Shown: in pieces, positions 11,250 through 21,120 of the stretch
How positions within the stretch are numbered: position 1 is the stretch's first letter
How the letters are laid out: each line of letters begins with the position of its first letter
From: Isochrysis galbana
Taxonomy: Eukaryota > Haptophyta > Isochrysidales > Isochrysidaceae
Reading direction: 5' to 3'
NCBI GenBank assembly: GCA_018136815.1
Contig: CM030933.1
Span: 7,854,388 to 7,918,387 of the forward strand
Length of the DNA: 64,000 bases
Translations under genes and position numbers: made by a program
Notes under the pieces: model-generated
Databases searched by the model: none
What the model was told of the DNA's origin: nothing
Seen by the model: only the letters and a program-made list of their open reading frames with translations

Positions 11250-12747
11250 CTAAGCGCGGTTGAGATGTCGGAGAGCCTCTCGTGAAGCAATGTTCCCAGA
11301 GACGTCAATTTCCTACAGTGTATGTGAGGGCCACGCAAGTTTTTAGAGCTGTTGCAGGAACGAAGCAGCAAACGGAGTCTAAGCTTACCATGATCGCATC
11401 CCTGGCCGTGTTGAATTTCTCTCGAGCGAGATCCACGACGCCATCATCGCCAATTTGGTTTTCGCTCATGTTCAATATTTTTAGCTTGCTCAATGCCCCC
11501 CTAGATAGTGCACGCGCCAGCTCTTGTGCACCATCGTTGCCGATCATGTTGTCGTAGAGTCGAAGCACCCTCAGGTTTTTCAACGACGCACAACATAACA
11601 TCTCTGCCATTGCCCTCAGGCCCTCGTCACGAATCTGGTTTGAGCTGAGGCGCAGTATCTGCGTGCTCTTCAAGGCCCCTGTGGTTAGCGCACGACCAAG
11701 ATCTATCATTCCCTCGTCGCCGATGCAATTCGAGCCCAGATCCAGGTGGGTAAGCTGGCTTAAGCCACCCTCGATCAGGACGCGAGCAAGCTCTCTCATT
11801 CCCCTGGGGCCAATCTTATTCTTGTAGAGATTCAGGTATTTCAGATTCTTAAAGGCCTCCTTGCACAACAAATTCGCCAACATCTCCATGCAAGCGTCAG
11901 CGATGCAATTCCTCGAAAGATGTAGCTCCTGCAAATTCTTTGGAAAAACGCCGGATAACACTTTGACAAGCTCGCTGATGAATTGATCGCTAATCTTGTT
12001 CTGATCCAAGTTGAGTACCTTCAAATTTTTCAAGGCTCCAATGGAAAGTGCATGAGCCAGATGCCCAGCTCCTACATCGCCAAGCTCGTTGTAACCGAGG
12101 TTGAGCTCCGTGAGACTGTCCAAGGCACCATTGGATAGCGCTTGCGCCAGTTGCTTCCCAGCAGCAGGGCGGATCATAGTTCCCATTAGAAGGAGTGCCG
12201 TGAGATTGCGCAATGCTCCATTCGATAGTGCACATGTAAACCCTCGAAAGTTTTGTTTGTTGATGCCCACATTCAGGTATAGATACTTGACGTTGTTCAG
12301 AGCCCCAGTATCAAGCGCGGCCAAGAGCTCTTCCATGTGGCAGTGGGTAGTCCTATCTTCTGGGACATCAAGAAGACTAGTAATGCAGCACGCATGGCGT
12401 GGGTTTTGGCTTCGCAAAATCGTGTAGAAACGTGAGTCTGCTTCTTGGCTTAGTATCAGCCTCACTGGGCGGCCTCGGACCTTTGATACCAACTTGTTCA
12501 CAGGAGGAAGATGTCCGCCGTGCCAAACGGTGTCCCAGTAGTCCGTCGTGTTGCGGAATCCGCGTAGTATAACTTCCTGCTCACCCCATATTCGACCAGC
12601 TAGATCAGGATCCGTAAGTACCGCAAGGATGGTAGTGGTAACATCATTAGCTTGTGGCTCAAACCAGGTATTGGACACATTGAACTCGGCGGGCGCCGTA
12701 TGAAAGGTTTCAGATATGAAGTTTACTGGGACGAATCCTTGCGACAT
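11250..12747 (-). CDS. Ribonuclease-inhibitor-type leucine-rich-repeat protein, two exons
   Basis: The main exon (12747-11389) encodes a unique N-terminal region of about 150 residues, then roughly ten LRRs of the 28-residue ribonuclease-inhibitor type. A typical repeat unit reads NLKVLNLDQNKI, with IGDEG and LARAL segments. Such arrays form protein-binding horseshoes. No nucleotide-binding, kinase or membrane segment is visible, so the partner and pathway are unknown. The frame reads through to a stop at 11305, but GTAAGC follows the ATG of AIM at 11389. Splicing to 11312-11250 would restore an LRR-like end (EIDVSGN) and give 473 residues; I prefer this model. The start is the first ATG of the frame, next to a clear change in base composition. 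Confidence 0.8.
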
Positions 12748-13402
12748 CTAGCTTAGAAGGTACTGAGGGAGGGAAAGACGCAACCGACAGGCCAAAGGCA
12801 AGGAGGGGCAAGGCTGGCACTGACTGTCTTAGGACAAGGGTCAAGCAAAGTTGTGTGGGACGAGGAAAATGTAGCGAGGACCGCGCGAGTGCCGTGGGGG
12901 AGGGGGGGGGAAGGAGCGGTTGCCGCAGACACCTCAGCACGAGCCTTCGGTGCGTGCAGGCTGGCGCAGCTCAGAGGGTGGGAAGAGGCCGAGAAGGCCG
13001 CAACGCGTCCGCGGGAGAGAAGAACGTTGCCACCTAGATGCTTCGGCGAGCTAGCCTCTGTAGAACGGGGTAGAAGGCGGCGGCTTGCGCTGGGCAACGG
13101 GCTTGGCGGATGGGCGAGGCGAGAAACGGGGTGAGGGAGGCGCAGAGGCCGTCGGGAGGATGGGGGGAGAGGGAGAGGGGGGGGGGGGGGGGGGGAGGGG
13201 AATATGGAGAGAGTAGTAGATAGTAGGGGGAGAGGGAGGGCGTCAGAGTTTTATTGTTGTGTTAGTATAACCTTAGTGCTGCGGGACCGTACGTAGCCCT
13301 TCGACGGCAACGGAGCCCCTCCCCCGCGATGGGGGATGGGGGTGTGCGCGGTTGGCGCATGGCTCGTCCGGTGTATGTGGCTAGGATTGCTAGCTAACAC
13401 AA
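12748..13402. other. Upstream region of the LRR gene with a poly(G) run
   Basis: No coding sequence is recognised. A 19-base G-run at 13177-13195 reads as poly(C) on the LRR sense strand about 430 bp before its start, in a purine-rich block (13130-13240). Confidence 0.45.
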
Positions 13403-13450
13403 CTATCGTTATAAACGATAGGGTCGTGGAGCGCGCCACGCTTCCACCTT
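13403..13450 (+). repeat. 5'-terminal relic of the LINE family (hairpin plus start region)
   Basis: CTATCGTTATAAACGATAG is a perfect 8-bp-stem hairpin, followed by GGTCGTGGAGCGCGCC. The same arrangement (hairpin, short spacer, ATGGAGCGCGCG) opens LINE ORF1 at 61180-61215, with ATG changed to GTG here. Only this 5' tip of the element is recognisable. Confidence 0.5.
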
Positions 13451-15092
13451 GGGGTTGACGTAAGTTGTAAGTTTTGTAAATTTTTGTGCTTTCACCTTAG
13501 GGTCGTCTGTATTTGGTCTGTAGCCCCAAGTCTGTATTTGGTCTGTATTCCGGCGCGCTCCGTCTTGGGGCTACACGCCCCGAGCAACAAACATATTACA
13601 TATTGAGAAAACAGTGATGTGGCGTCAGCTCGTCAGCTCACAGAGTGATGGAGCTTACACTTACACTCACATCAATAGCTAATATCAGTCAGCTTACACG
13701 CTCTATCAGCTCATATTAATTAGCGATTGACCTTTTAGACAACTAATATTACCTCATATTAGCTCATGTCTTATGTCACTCTCACACTCTCACTCACCCT
13801 CCAAGTCCGCATCAGAATCAGACGACTCAACGTCCTCAAGAACCATTTCCAACTCCCACGGTAAGAATAAAAAAATTTTCCAACTGGGAAGGTGCTGGTC
13901 CGAAGTTTTTTCTTCAGTGAAGGTGCAGGTGAAGGTGAGAGTGCAGGAACTGCAGGTGCAGGTGAAGACGCGGTGAACGGGGCGCGCTGGGCGGCCAGTA
14001 GCCCGCCAAGGTGACTGTTGATCGTGCTCGCGTGGGATTGCAAGTTGAGAGCCAAAATTGATCAAGTGGTGGGGCACACCACCCATGTTATCGGGAAAAA
14101 TAAGCAGGCACCTGCACTACGCGAGAACATCTTTCGTGAAGTCAGTCACGCTACTTTGATCAACAACTGTGCCCCTGCAAGCCGTCAAGTAGTCGGGCAA
14201 CTCTGCTCTCAAGCGATGCAGACATGCAATGTGCAAGCAGGCTGGAGGCTGGAGGGGCTAGGTAGGGAGTGAGCTCACCTGGGCCGGCCGTTGAGCGCGC
14301 CGACGCGCATGCGTGCACGCGTAGTGACAGTTTTTTTTTGGAAGGACAGTTTTATTGATTGTGGAGAGAGCGGCCTTACCAGCCCAAATGTCTCGACATG
14401 TCTCGAGACATCTCTTTGGAGAAAATCCGCCCAAATGTCAAATGTCTAAAAAAGAAAGTCTAGGTCACCTGGTCTAGACATTTCTGCCAAGCCCTAAGTG
14501 GGACCCAGCCCCCCCCCACCCCCCCCTTGGGAGGTCCCGTGCTACCCTCCACACACCCCTCACGGTCCGAAAGTAGTTTGATTTTTCGCGTACGGCCGCC
14601 TTACCCGGTTCCTGTTGTCTGTTGTCAGCAGAGCCAGGACTAGGACTAGGGACTAGGACTAGGCACCAAGCTATGTCGCCCTTCCCCTCCGATCCGCCGC
14701 CCAACCAAATCCTTGCCAAGAAATGAAAATAAACCTTGAATTTCGGAAGTGGGATACTCGTAAATTATAATGAACTTCTTTTAAATTTTGCCCCCGATTT
14801 TGTGCATCGGCACCAAGTCGCCACGGTGTGTGACGCGTCGATTCTCATGCGAGATACTGATAGCGCGCATGCAATGCATAAAGCAGGAGCAAGAAGACTG
14901 TAGGCGAAATCCAAGGTATACACGGCAATCGTAGTCATAGCAAGTGAAGGGCGGCTGGACCGCAAAGTACGAGGCCACTCGAGACATGCCAACAACAAAA
15001 GCAGCAGCAATATGTGCTTGAAGCTATTACGGAGAACAATTCTTGACGGTATCATTGATATTGGAAATCTCTACCGATCAACCCCAATAGCA
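13451..15092. other. Intergenic region without a recognised gene
   Basis: AT-richer DNA (13600-13770) with repeated GCTTACAC/CTCATATTA-type words gives way to GC-rich sequence. Around 14385-14410 the word TGTCTCGACATGTCTCGAGA forms overlapping short palindromes. A T-run lies at about 14332-14339. No exon chain, RNA gene or transposase was found. Confidence 0.4.
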
Positions 15093-15929
15093 TCATTTTC
15101 CTTGATTGGGCTCCCCAGGCCCTTTGTCGATGGGATAGGTAGGAGCATCACGTTCACGCTCCGTGCCGGTATCGTCGCCATGCTCACGATCATCACGTCT
15201 GAGCTCACGCTCCGCCAGATGTCCTCGGTCGCGGCTTCGAGCCCGGTGATGGTTGCGGTCGCGCTCATTGACGAGGCTTTCTGGGTCGTCAAGGCTGCGT
15301 TGAGGGTCGCGGCTACGGTGGCGGTCGCGGCTTCGGTCGCGGCTGCCATCACGGCTGCGATCATGAATGCGTTGGCGATCATGGCTTCGGTCGCGGCTGC
15401 GATCGCGATCTCTTTCGCGATTCCGGTCGCGATCGCGGTCGCGATCACGATGGCGATCGTGGTCGCGGTCGCGATCGCGATCGCGATGACGGTCGCGGCC
15501 ATCCTCCCGATCAAAAACAGAAGAGAAGTCACCAAAGTCTTCCTCTGCGTTGCGTCGGCGCTCACTGTACCCGCCCCTTCCACCGTAACGATCATAGCGG
15601 TCGCCCCTGCCATGAGCACCGCTGTCGTCACGTGGAGTCTTGCAACGGAAACAATTCATCTTGGATGCGAAGACGTTCGCGCCGCAGCCCCGGCACGTCC
15701 AATCTCCTGGCCGCGGCTCATGCCGGCCACCTCCGTGGCCTCCGCCATATCCTCTTTCTCCTCCACCATATCCTCCTCCTCTGCCGCCGTATCCGCCCTC
15801 GCGCGGCGCCTGACAGCGGAAACAGACGTTCTTCGAGGCGAAGACGTTGGCGCCGCAGCTTGAGCACGTCCAGTCGCCCGGCCGCCGCTCGGGAGGCGGC
15901 CGGTCGTAGCCCCCGCCACCGAAGGACAT
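15093..15929 (-). CDS. Two RanBP2-type zinc fingers with an RD-rich tail (ZRANB2-like)
   Basis: This intronless frame encodes 278 residues. Two RanBP2-type zinc fingers lie near residues 16-40 and 73-97 (GDWTCSSCGANVFAS and GDWTCRGCGANVFAS, each closing with CFRC). A glycine-rich spacer separates them. From about residue 145 the tail is dominated by Arg-Asp and Arg-Asp-Arg-His repeats with some Arg-Ser. In ZRANB2 and its relatives, paired fingers of this kind bind single-stranded RNA at GGU motifs, and a charged RS/RD tail contacts splicing factors. A nuclear RNA-processing role is therefore likely. I start at MSFGGGG, because codons upstream translate only a poly(C)-derived proline run. The RD repeats create a long low-complexity frame on the other strand, which I discount. 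Confidence 0.82.
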   Translation of the reverse strand: MSFGGGGYDRPPPERRPGDWTCSSCGANVFASKNVCFRCQAPREGGYGGRGGGYGGGERGYGGGHGGGRHEPRPGDWTCRGCGANVFASKMNCFRCKTPRDDSGAHGRGDRYDRYGGRGGYSERRRNAEEDFGDFSSVFDREDGRDRHRDRDRDRDHDRHRDRDRDRDRNRERDRDRSRDRSHDRQRIHDRSRDGSRDRSRDRHRSRDPQRSLDDPESLVNERDRNHHRARSRDRGHLAERELRRDDREHGDDTGTERERDAPTYPIDKGPGEPNQGK

Positions 15930-15979
15930 CCCCACCGGCCGACGCGAGGCGCAAGAGCGCGCGGCAGGGGGGGCGGGGA

Positions 15980-15998
15980 GGGGGGGGGGGGGGGGGGG
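15980..15998 (-). promoter_or_regulatory. Poly(C) tract upstream of the RanBP2-finger gene
   Basis: Nineteen G on the plus strand read as poly(C) on the sense strand, about 50 bp before the start codon. Confidence 0.4.
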
Positions 15999-16530
15999 CA
16001 GAGGCCTTCCCTTTACGACGGTCAAAAAGCTCCAAAGGAGGGGGGTCGCCTGTCGCTCGCTTTACATTTTACGCTTTACTCTCTTGTCTCTTGTCTCTCA
16101 GGATGCAGGATGCCTTGTGAACTTGTGAAGTTGTGAAGTTGTGAAGGCATGTTTGGATTCTTGCTTCTTCCAGGGCTTGTCATTGCTCTTCGAGTTGCGG
16201 TTCCCTCTCAGGACTGATTGAACCGTATTCACTGTCGCTGCCGTTTAGGCCTGCTCTTCGCTCTTCGCTCCTCGCCTAGATGGGAGAAACGTATTCACCG
16301 TTTTTCTACGAAGGCGGAAAACAGGCCGTTATTGCCGTTTTTGAAACCCCTTCCGTTTCTCCCTCCGTTTTTAGACGGGCGCGGAGGCGTGCGCCAGCAG
16401 TGCGGCGGCGCATGCGGCGCGGCGGGCGGCGGGCACGTGTGCGTGTGCGCACGTGCGCGCGATCGCGCGATCGCGTTCGCCATTCCTGAGTTCTGTGAGA
16501 TTCAGATTGAGAGTGGGGTGAATGGCTCTA
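15999..16530. other. Promoter-side flank and 3' flank of a hAT relic
   Basis: This holds the upstream region of the zinc-finger gene and the downstream flank of the hAT fragment. Repeated GTGAAGTT words occur near 16120-16145 and a palindromic GATCGCGCGATCGCG near 16460. No gene was recognised. Confidence 0.4.
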
Positions 16531-17154
16531 TCAAATGAGCAGACTTTGAATCGTTTCCTCACTGGGACACGCAGCCTCGTCACCAACCCAATCATCCTCT
16601 TGGTCACTGTCGTCATCATCGTCCCATTTGACGACATCCGGTGACCATCCAGCACTTTGCATGCGCATCTGCACATGCATTGATTCATGCGCGAAGACCA
16701 ACTTATCTGCCACTTGATGGGACATGCGTGACCGAGCTTGAGAATGAATTTGGCCATACACTGACCAGTTGCGTTCCGCTGCCGATGCGGCTGTTGGCTG
16801 CGACAAAACTTGTTGTGCAAGACTTGCAAGCATTGGAACATGCTTGCCGTACATTGTCCACCACTGAGACGGTTCCATAGCCTTGGCGTTTTCTATTGCG
16901 GACGGCCGAGAAAACGCGCCATCGCCATTTTGGAACACGGCAAATTCTCTCTCCACTTGCGCCACTCGTTGCACCACTGCAGGGGTGGAGAAGGTATACT
17001 CTTTCCAAGCCTCATCCGGGTTGGGGGAAGCCAAGATAGCATCACGTAAGCAAAGGCGGTCAAATATCGTGTGCAAGCCATCCGTGGTCGCTTCATCCAA
17101 ATCACCAACCGTTTGCATGTATTCTGGATCCAAGGCATAACCTGCTGCATGCAT
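16531..17154 (-). pseudogene. hAT transposase, C-terminal dimerisation region
   Basis: The 207-residue frame carries the hallmark of the hAT C-terminal dimerisation domain: WWTMYGKHVPMLASLAQQVL, then PTAASAAERNWS and a final KLVFAHESMHV. The tail is acidic. The DDE catalytic core and N-terminal BED finger are not in this frame. Related N-terminal sequence lies further upstream on the same strand (17473-17730), separated by about 320 bp without coding signal. The copy is therefore probably dead. No terminal inverted repeats were identified. Confidence 0.75.
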
Positions 17155-17472
17155 GGTGTCGCATTCGCGAGCCTCTGCAGGCTATTTCGCTATTTTCCGC
17201 TCTACCGTTATAACCGCGATGGTAAATCATCAATCTTCGTTCTTATGTCTATCTCTACGTCTACGACGTCTCCACGCTTCTATCAATCACTACACTTCAT
17301 TCAATGTTGGTCTACCATTATACCCACGTGGCCAAGCAGCTTCTACAGGCTTCTTTCTACTCGGAATATGAATAATATGCTCTAGCTCTGGACTGATCAC
17401 CCAGGCATGGAGATCAAGGGAGTAGTAAGCACGTGTCGATGAAGACCAAGGAAGTAGCGAGCATCTTGCTTG
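17155..17472. other. Spacer between two hAT fragments
   Basis: About 320 bp with stops in all minus-strand frames and no recognised motif. It may be a decayed part of the hAT element or an intron. Confidence 0.3.
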
Positions 17473-17730
17473 CTAAAGTACACCCACTGCGGCCGGGATA
17501 TTACAAGCATAAAACATCTCAGCAATCGCAACATCGCACGCATCCTTACCCGCACCACCAAAGTTCAAGCAAGTCTGCCCCCGCGCACACGCCACACGAA
17601 CATCACCACGCCCCCCATCACACGCGCCTGCCACCTCATCCACTTGCCGCACAGCCTCCTTCCGCCTCTTCTTGCTCTCTTTCTCGGACTCGTTCTTTTG
17701 CACCCTCTCGGCGTGGCCGCGGAGCATGCT
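17473..17730 (-). pseudogene. Possible hAT transposase N-terminal fragment
   Basis: The frame contains CLNFGGAGKDACDVAIAEMF followed by YACNIPAA. This resembles the segment just after the BED finger of hAT transposases (AIAEMFYACNIPF-like). It is on the same strand as the C-terminal fragment at 16531-17154 and in the right order. It is fused in sequence to an unrelated DDE fragment at 17731. Identification rests on one motif. Confidence 0.45.
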
Positions 17731-17989
17731 GCAAAGTCTCTCTGACTGTGACTTGGTCTGAAATATTCGCGGGGAAGAAGCGAAGTGAAATTGGAATACC
17801 ATCTTGGTCAACCAGTGCTGATACCTTGGTAGCCTTCCTTCCTCGGTCAGTTGGGTTTCTACCAATGCAATCTCTTCCATATATATTTTTCACAAAGGTA
17901 GAATCAATGCAATGGAACGTGCACCTCCTTGCCGTTTGTCTTCTTTCGAGCCTGAGCAGCGCTCGATACGCGGTCTCGAATACACCCAT
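17731..17989 (-). pseudogene. IS4/IS5-type DDE transposase fragment
   Basis: This short frame has the pattern of the IS4/IS5-like DDE transposases also known in eukaryotes: IDSTFVK (first catalytic Asp), then GRNPTDRGRKATKVSALVD and GIPISLRFFPANISD. The second Asp (usually in a DKGY motif) and the Glu are missing because the frame passes into hAT-like sequence at 17730. It is a truncated relic, perhaps an element into which, or beside which, the hAT copy inserted. Confidence 0.65.
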
Positions 17990-18345
17990 TCTGCACGAGA
18001 CGAGAGGACGGAGGACCGTACCGATGCGCGCCGAGTCGCCACCATCGTGAGGAAGACGAGGGCGAGGAGAGAGCTGGAGGGTGAGCGAGGAGGGAGGAGG
18101 GAGGCAGGCAGTAGGAGCCGTCTCTCTCTGGTAGGTCGATGAGAGGGGGAGGAGGGGACCCGGGGGAGGGGGCCCCGGGGGAGCGGAGAGACCCCAAGAC
18201 CTCGATTGTTTACGTTAGTGTTTTCGCAATATACGGTAATATTTTCCCCGGTCCCAGGGGTGCCCCCGCGGTTCCCGACCGCCTCTGCGTCCAGAGTCCC
18301 CCCGCGGAAAGAGTGAACGCACGGCGTGCACCTTCCTGGAAGTTG

Positions 18346-18648
18346 CTATGCGCACGCACGGCGCCCCGCGGGGGGGGGGGAAGTCGATGTGCATACGCAC
18401 AGCGTGCACAATGATTGCAAGCAATCACACGTGCTGCGCAAACGAAACATCTCGTATATGGCTACTTTACGTTAATGTGGGCCTTAGGGGAAAAAGTTTC
18501 TATGCGCACGCACGGCGCCCTCGCGAGGGGGGAAGTCGATGCGCATACGCACGGCGTGCACAGTGATTGCAAGTAATCACATGTGCTGCGTAAACGAAAC
18601 ATCTCGTATACGGCGACTTTACGTTAATGTGGGCCTTATCTAATGTTA
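18346..18648 (+). repeat. Tandem duplication, two ~150-bp units
   Basis: Units begin with TATGCGCACGCACGGCGCCC at about 18347 and 18501 and end in CTTTACGTTAATGTGGGCCT. They are about 90% identical. The word ACGGCGTGCAC and its near-complement recur inside. Nothing coding is visible. Confidence 0.8.
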
Positions 18649-19502
18649 AACAACTACAATACAACTGTGGACATTTGATCGCTCAATTCGACTGATGTCC
18701 CACTATTGACGGAACGACACCTCGTGTTTCGCTGCTATTTCACATTTCGCTTGGCTTGGGCTTGGTTCTTTTTAAAGTTATAAGTTATAAGTTGTGATTA
18801 GGATTTCGTAGTTAATTGTCCTCGCGCGTTTTGCGTTCGCGTTGGCGTGCGGAAACTTCCTCTCACGTTCCCTACCTAGTACCTAGCCACTAGTAGGGCG
18901 GTCAAACAGCTATTTTAACTTCTAAGGGTGAAAATTGACCAAATCAAGATTGAGGATTCATTACGAGATTTTTGGATATGGTGACCGGATAGGTGTAACT
19001 AGCACATATCCGGTGCCCTTTGGGCCCTAGACCCCCCACGGTAGCCCCCACAGCGATGCGTGACCAGAAAACGCGCAATAAATTGGCGAGAAACCACTAT
19101 CGCGGAGGGCCGACGTCCGACGCGAGCGCGGGCGAGCGTCGGGCCGCTAATCGACGCGTCCCCGGCGCAGCGTGCCTCGGCCAGCCATTGCCATGCGCGT
19201 AGGCTGCCAGGAGCGCCTCCTACTGCCCCCCATGCCCGCCGCCGCCTCATCGCTCATCGCAAATCGCCCCCTCGCGTCCCTCGCTAGCGCCACCATGACA
19301 TTGCGCTTTTGATGGCCTGGATGGATGGGACTTTACTTTTGATGGTTGGAAACATAAGCTCAAGGGTGGCCTTGACGGCGTCCTCGTAATCTTTCTGGTT
19401 CAGTGTTACATTCGTGACATTGTCCAACCAGAACTTCGCCTTCATCTTCATCTTCATCTTTAGAGGTGGGGACGGGAAAAAAATCGACTTTTCACAATTG
19501 CA
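18649..19502. other. Intergenic region upstream of the DnaJ gene
   Basis: No gene was recognised. An ATCTTC microsatellite-like run lies at about 19442-19461. A minus-strand frame over 19284-19610 lacks similarity to a known family and overlaps the DnaJ promoter, so I do not call it. Confidence 0.4.
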
Positions 19503-19518
19503 CCCCCCCCCCCCCCCC
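19503..19518 (+). promoter_or_regulatory. Poly(C) tract upstream of the DnaJ gene
   Basis: Sixteen C on the sense strand, about 80 bp before the start codon. Confidence 0.4.
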
Positions 19519-19596
19519 GGTACGCTACCTTTATATTCAGTTGTCTCGCGCCCCCACCCACCTCCGGCGAGCGCTGCGTGGCGCCAGCTCAGCGCC

Positions 19597-20685
19597 ATGC
19601 GCCGCCTCACTCCGACTCTGCTTCTACTAGTTCTGGCGGAGGCGACGAGGGCGGCGGCTGATTTCGACAGCTTCTTCGGCGGTTCGGGCTTCTCCCAGCA
19701 GCAGGCCGGCGCCGCCGGTGTCGCCGATCGCGAGTACTACGAGACGCTTGGCGTGGAGCCCAGCTGCTCTGCTGAAGAGCTCAAGCGTGCATACAAGAAG
19801 CGCTCTCTGCGCACTCACCCCGATCGCGGCGGCAGCGACGAGGAATTCAAACAGCTCAATGAGGCCTACCAAGTCCTCTCAGACCCCCAGAAGAGGGAGG
19901 CGTACGACCGGTATGGCAAGGCAGCAGTAGACGGATCAGCACCAGGAGGGATGGGTGGCGCCGGCATGGGTGGCGGCTTCCCCGGCGGATTCCCCGGTGG
20001 ATTCCCCGGCGGATTCGCCGGAGGCTTCAGTGGTGGCGGCGGCGTCAACATGGAGGAGCTTTTCAACCAGTTCTTCCGGCAGCAGCAGCAGCAGCGGACG
20101 CATTTGGTCCAGGTTGAGATTTCTTTGGAAGATCTCTATGCAGGTGCAACCAAGAAGTACGAGCTTTCGATCGGTGGCGAACGAAAGCAGATCCGTGTGC
20201 CAATCCAGCCAGGAATGGAGGCTGGTACGCGCATTCAGGTCACACCAAACCTGATCTTGCAGATCGCCCAGAGAAGACACCCGAGGTTTGAGCGGCACGG
20301 CGACAACCTGCACTTGCCACTTCAGTTGTCCCTTTACGAGGCACTCACCGGTTTTCGCCGGCCAATCAAGCATCTGGACGGACAGCGGCTTTGGCTGGCG
20401 GCTGATCGAGAGACCACACGACCAGGCAGCATGCGCCGTCTTTCGGGAGCGGGAATGCCCCGATTCCGCGGTATGGGCAAGGGAGACTTGATTGTCCACT
20501 TCACGGTGCGCTTTCCTGACTCGCCACTCCGTGGCACGGCTGCGGAGACACTGCGTAAGCTCCTGCCGGGCTCTGCTGGAACCGCATCGCCTGACCCACC
20601 ATCAGGCGAGAAATTACACCCACTGCAGATGGTTCGCGATCGTGGGGATCGAGGGGATGTGGACGAAAGAGAAGGCTTCTTTTAG
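19597..20685 (+). CDS. Class B DnaJ/Hsp40 co-chaperone with signal peptide
   Basis: This intronless gene encodes 362 residues. An N-terminal signal peptide (MRRLTPTLLLLVLAEATRAA) is followed by a J-domain at about 46-108 with the HPD triad at 74-76, which stimulates Hsp70 ATPase. A Gly/Phe-rich linker (about 115-147) and a Gln run precede two C-terminal beta-sandwich substrate-binding domains (HLVQVEISLEDLYAGATKKY onward). There is no CxxCxGxG zinc domain, so it is class B. The order and the signal peptide fit an ER-lumen Hsp40 such as DNAJB11/ERdj3 working with BiP, although no KDEL-like end is seen. ATG 19597 is chosen because it opens the signal peptide; upstream codons translate the poly(C) leader. 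Confidence 0.92.
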   Translation: MRRLTPTLLLLVLAEATRAAADFDSFFGGSGFSQQQAGAAGVADREYYETLGVEPSCSAEELKRAYKKRSLRTHPDRGGSDEEFKQLNEAYQVLSDPQKREAYDRYGKAAVDGSAPGGMGGAGMGGGFPGGFPGGFPGGFAGGFSGGGGVNMEELFNQFFRQQQQQRTHLVQVEISLEDLYAGATKKYELSIGGERKQIRVPIQPGMEAGTRIQVTPNLILQIAQRRHPRFERHGDNLHLPLQLSLYEALTGFRRPIKHLDGQRLWLAADRETTRPGSMRRLSGAGMPRFRGMGKGDLIVHFTVRFPDSPLRGTAAETLRKLLPGSAGTASPDPPSGEKLHPLQMVRDRGDRGDVDEREGFF

Positions 20686-21120
20686 ATGTGTAGTCGTACA
20701 TGTGTAGTACATGGTAATAGTAGATCATAGTCTGCTAGTGTTAGAAATGTTTTCTCGGTCAGGTTTCTGTAGAGATTGTCGGCGAGATTTTCGAGAATCT
20801 ACTCTTGGCGTTAGGGTCATGAACTATCGTTGTAACGGTAGGGCCATGGAGTGCGTCCCGTTCCCCTCTTCTCTCTCCGCCCACTCCGCCGCGCCGGCCG
20901 ACCAAGCACAACAATGAAAAAGGTGACCCACAGACCACATTCGGACAGGGAGCCAAGGAGAGAGAGGCCAAAACACAATACTCAAAAGGCCCACCTAGAA
21001 CGCACCTCCCGAACCGGGTCCAAGGTAGTGCACCTGGGCCGCACTCCGGAAACCAAAAAGACAAAGGAACGAAGGGGGGAAGGCGAGAGGGGGAGGAGCG
21101 AAGGGAACAGGGGCGTTGTC
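20686..21120 (+). mobile_element. Internally deleted LINE copy: 5' hairpin plus 3'-UTR-like tail
   Basis: At 20824-20841 a hairpin (CTATCGTTGTAACGGTAG, one G-U pair) is followed four bases later by ATGGAGTGCGTCCC, matching the 5' end of LINE ORF1. After about 70 bp the sequence switches to one resembling the LINE 3' UTR at 26880-27120 (GGTAGTGCACC, CCGGAAACCAA, AAGAAGGGGGG-type words, GGGAACAG). The interior of the element is missing, giving a short non-autonomous-looking derivative. The left boundary is set only by the hairpin (from about 20822). Confidence 0.5.

Noticed and set aside
15012-15863. Long plus-strand Ala/Val/Ile-rich frame
   Set aside because: It is the complement of the Arg-Asp repeats of the zinc-finger gene; low complexity created by the opposite strand.
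19284-19610. Minus-strand frame ending near FWLDNVTNVTLNQKDYEDA
   Set aside because: Looks somewhat protein-like but overlaps the DnaJ promoter and start on the other strand, and no family is recognised.
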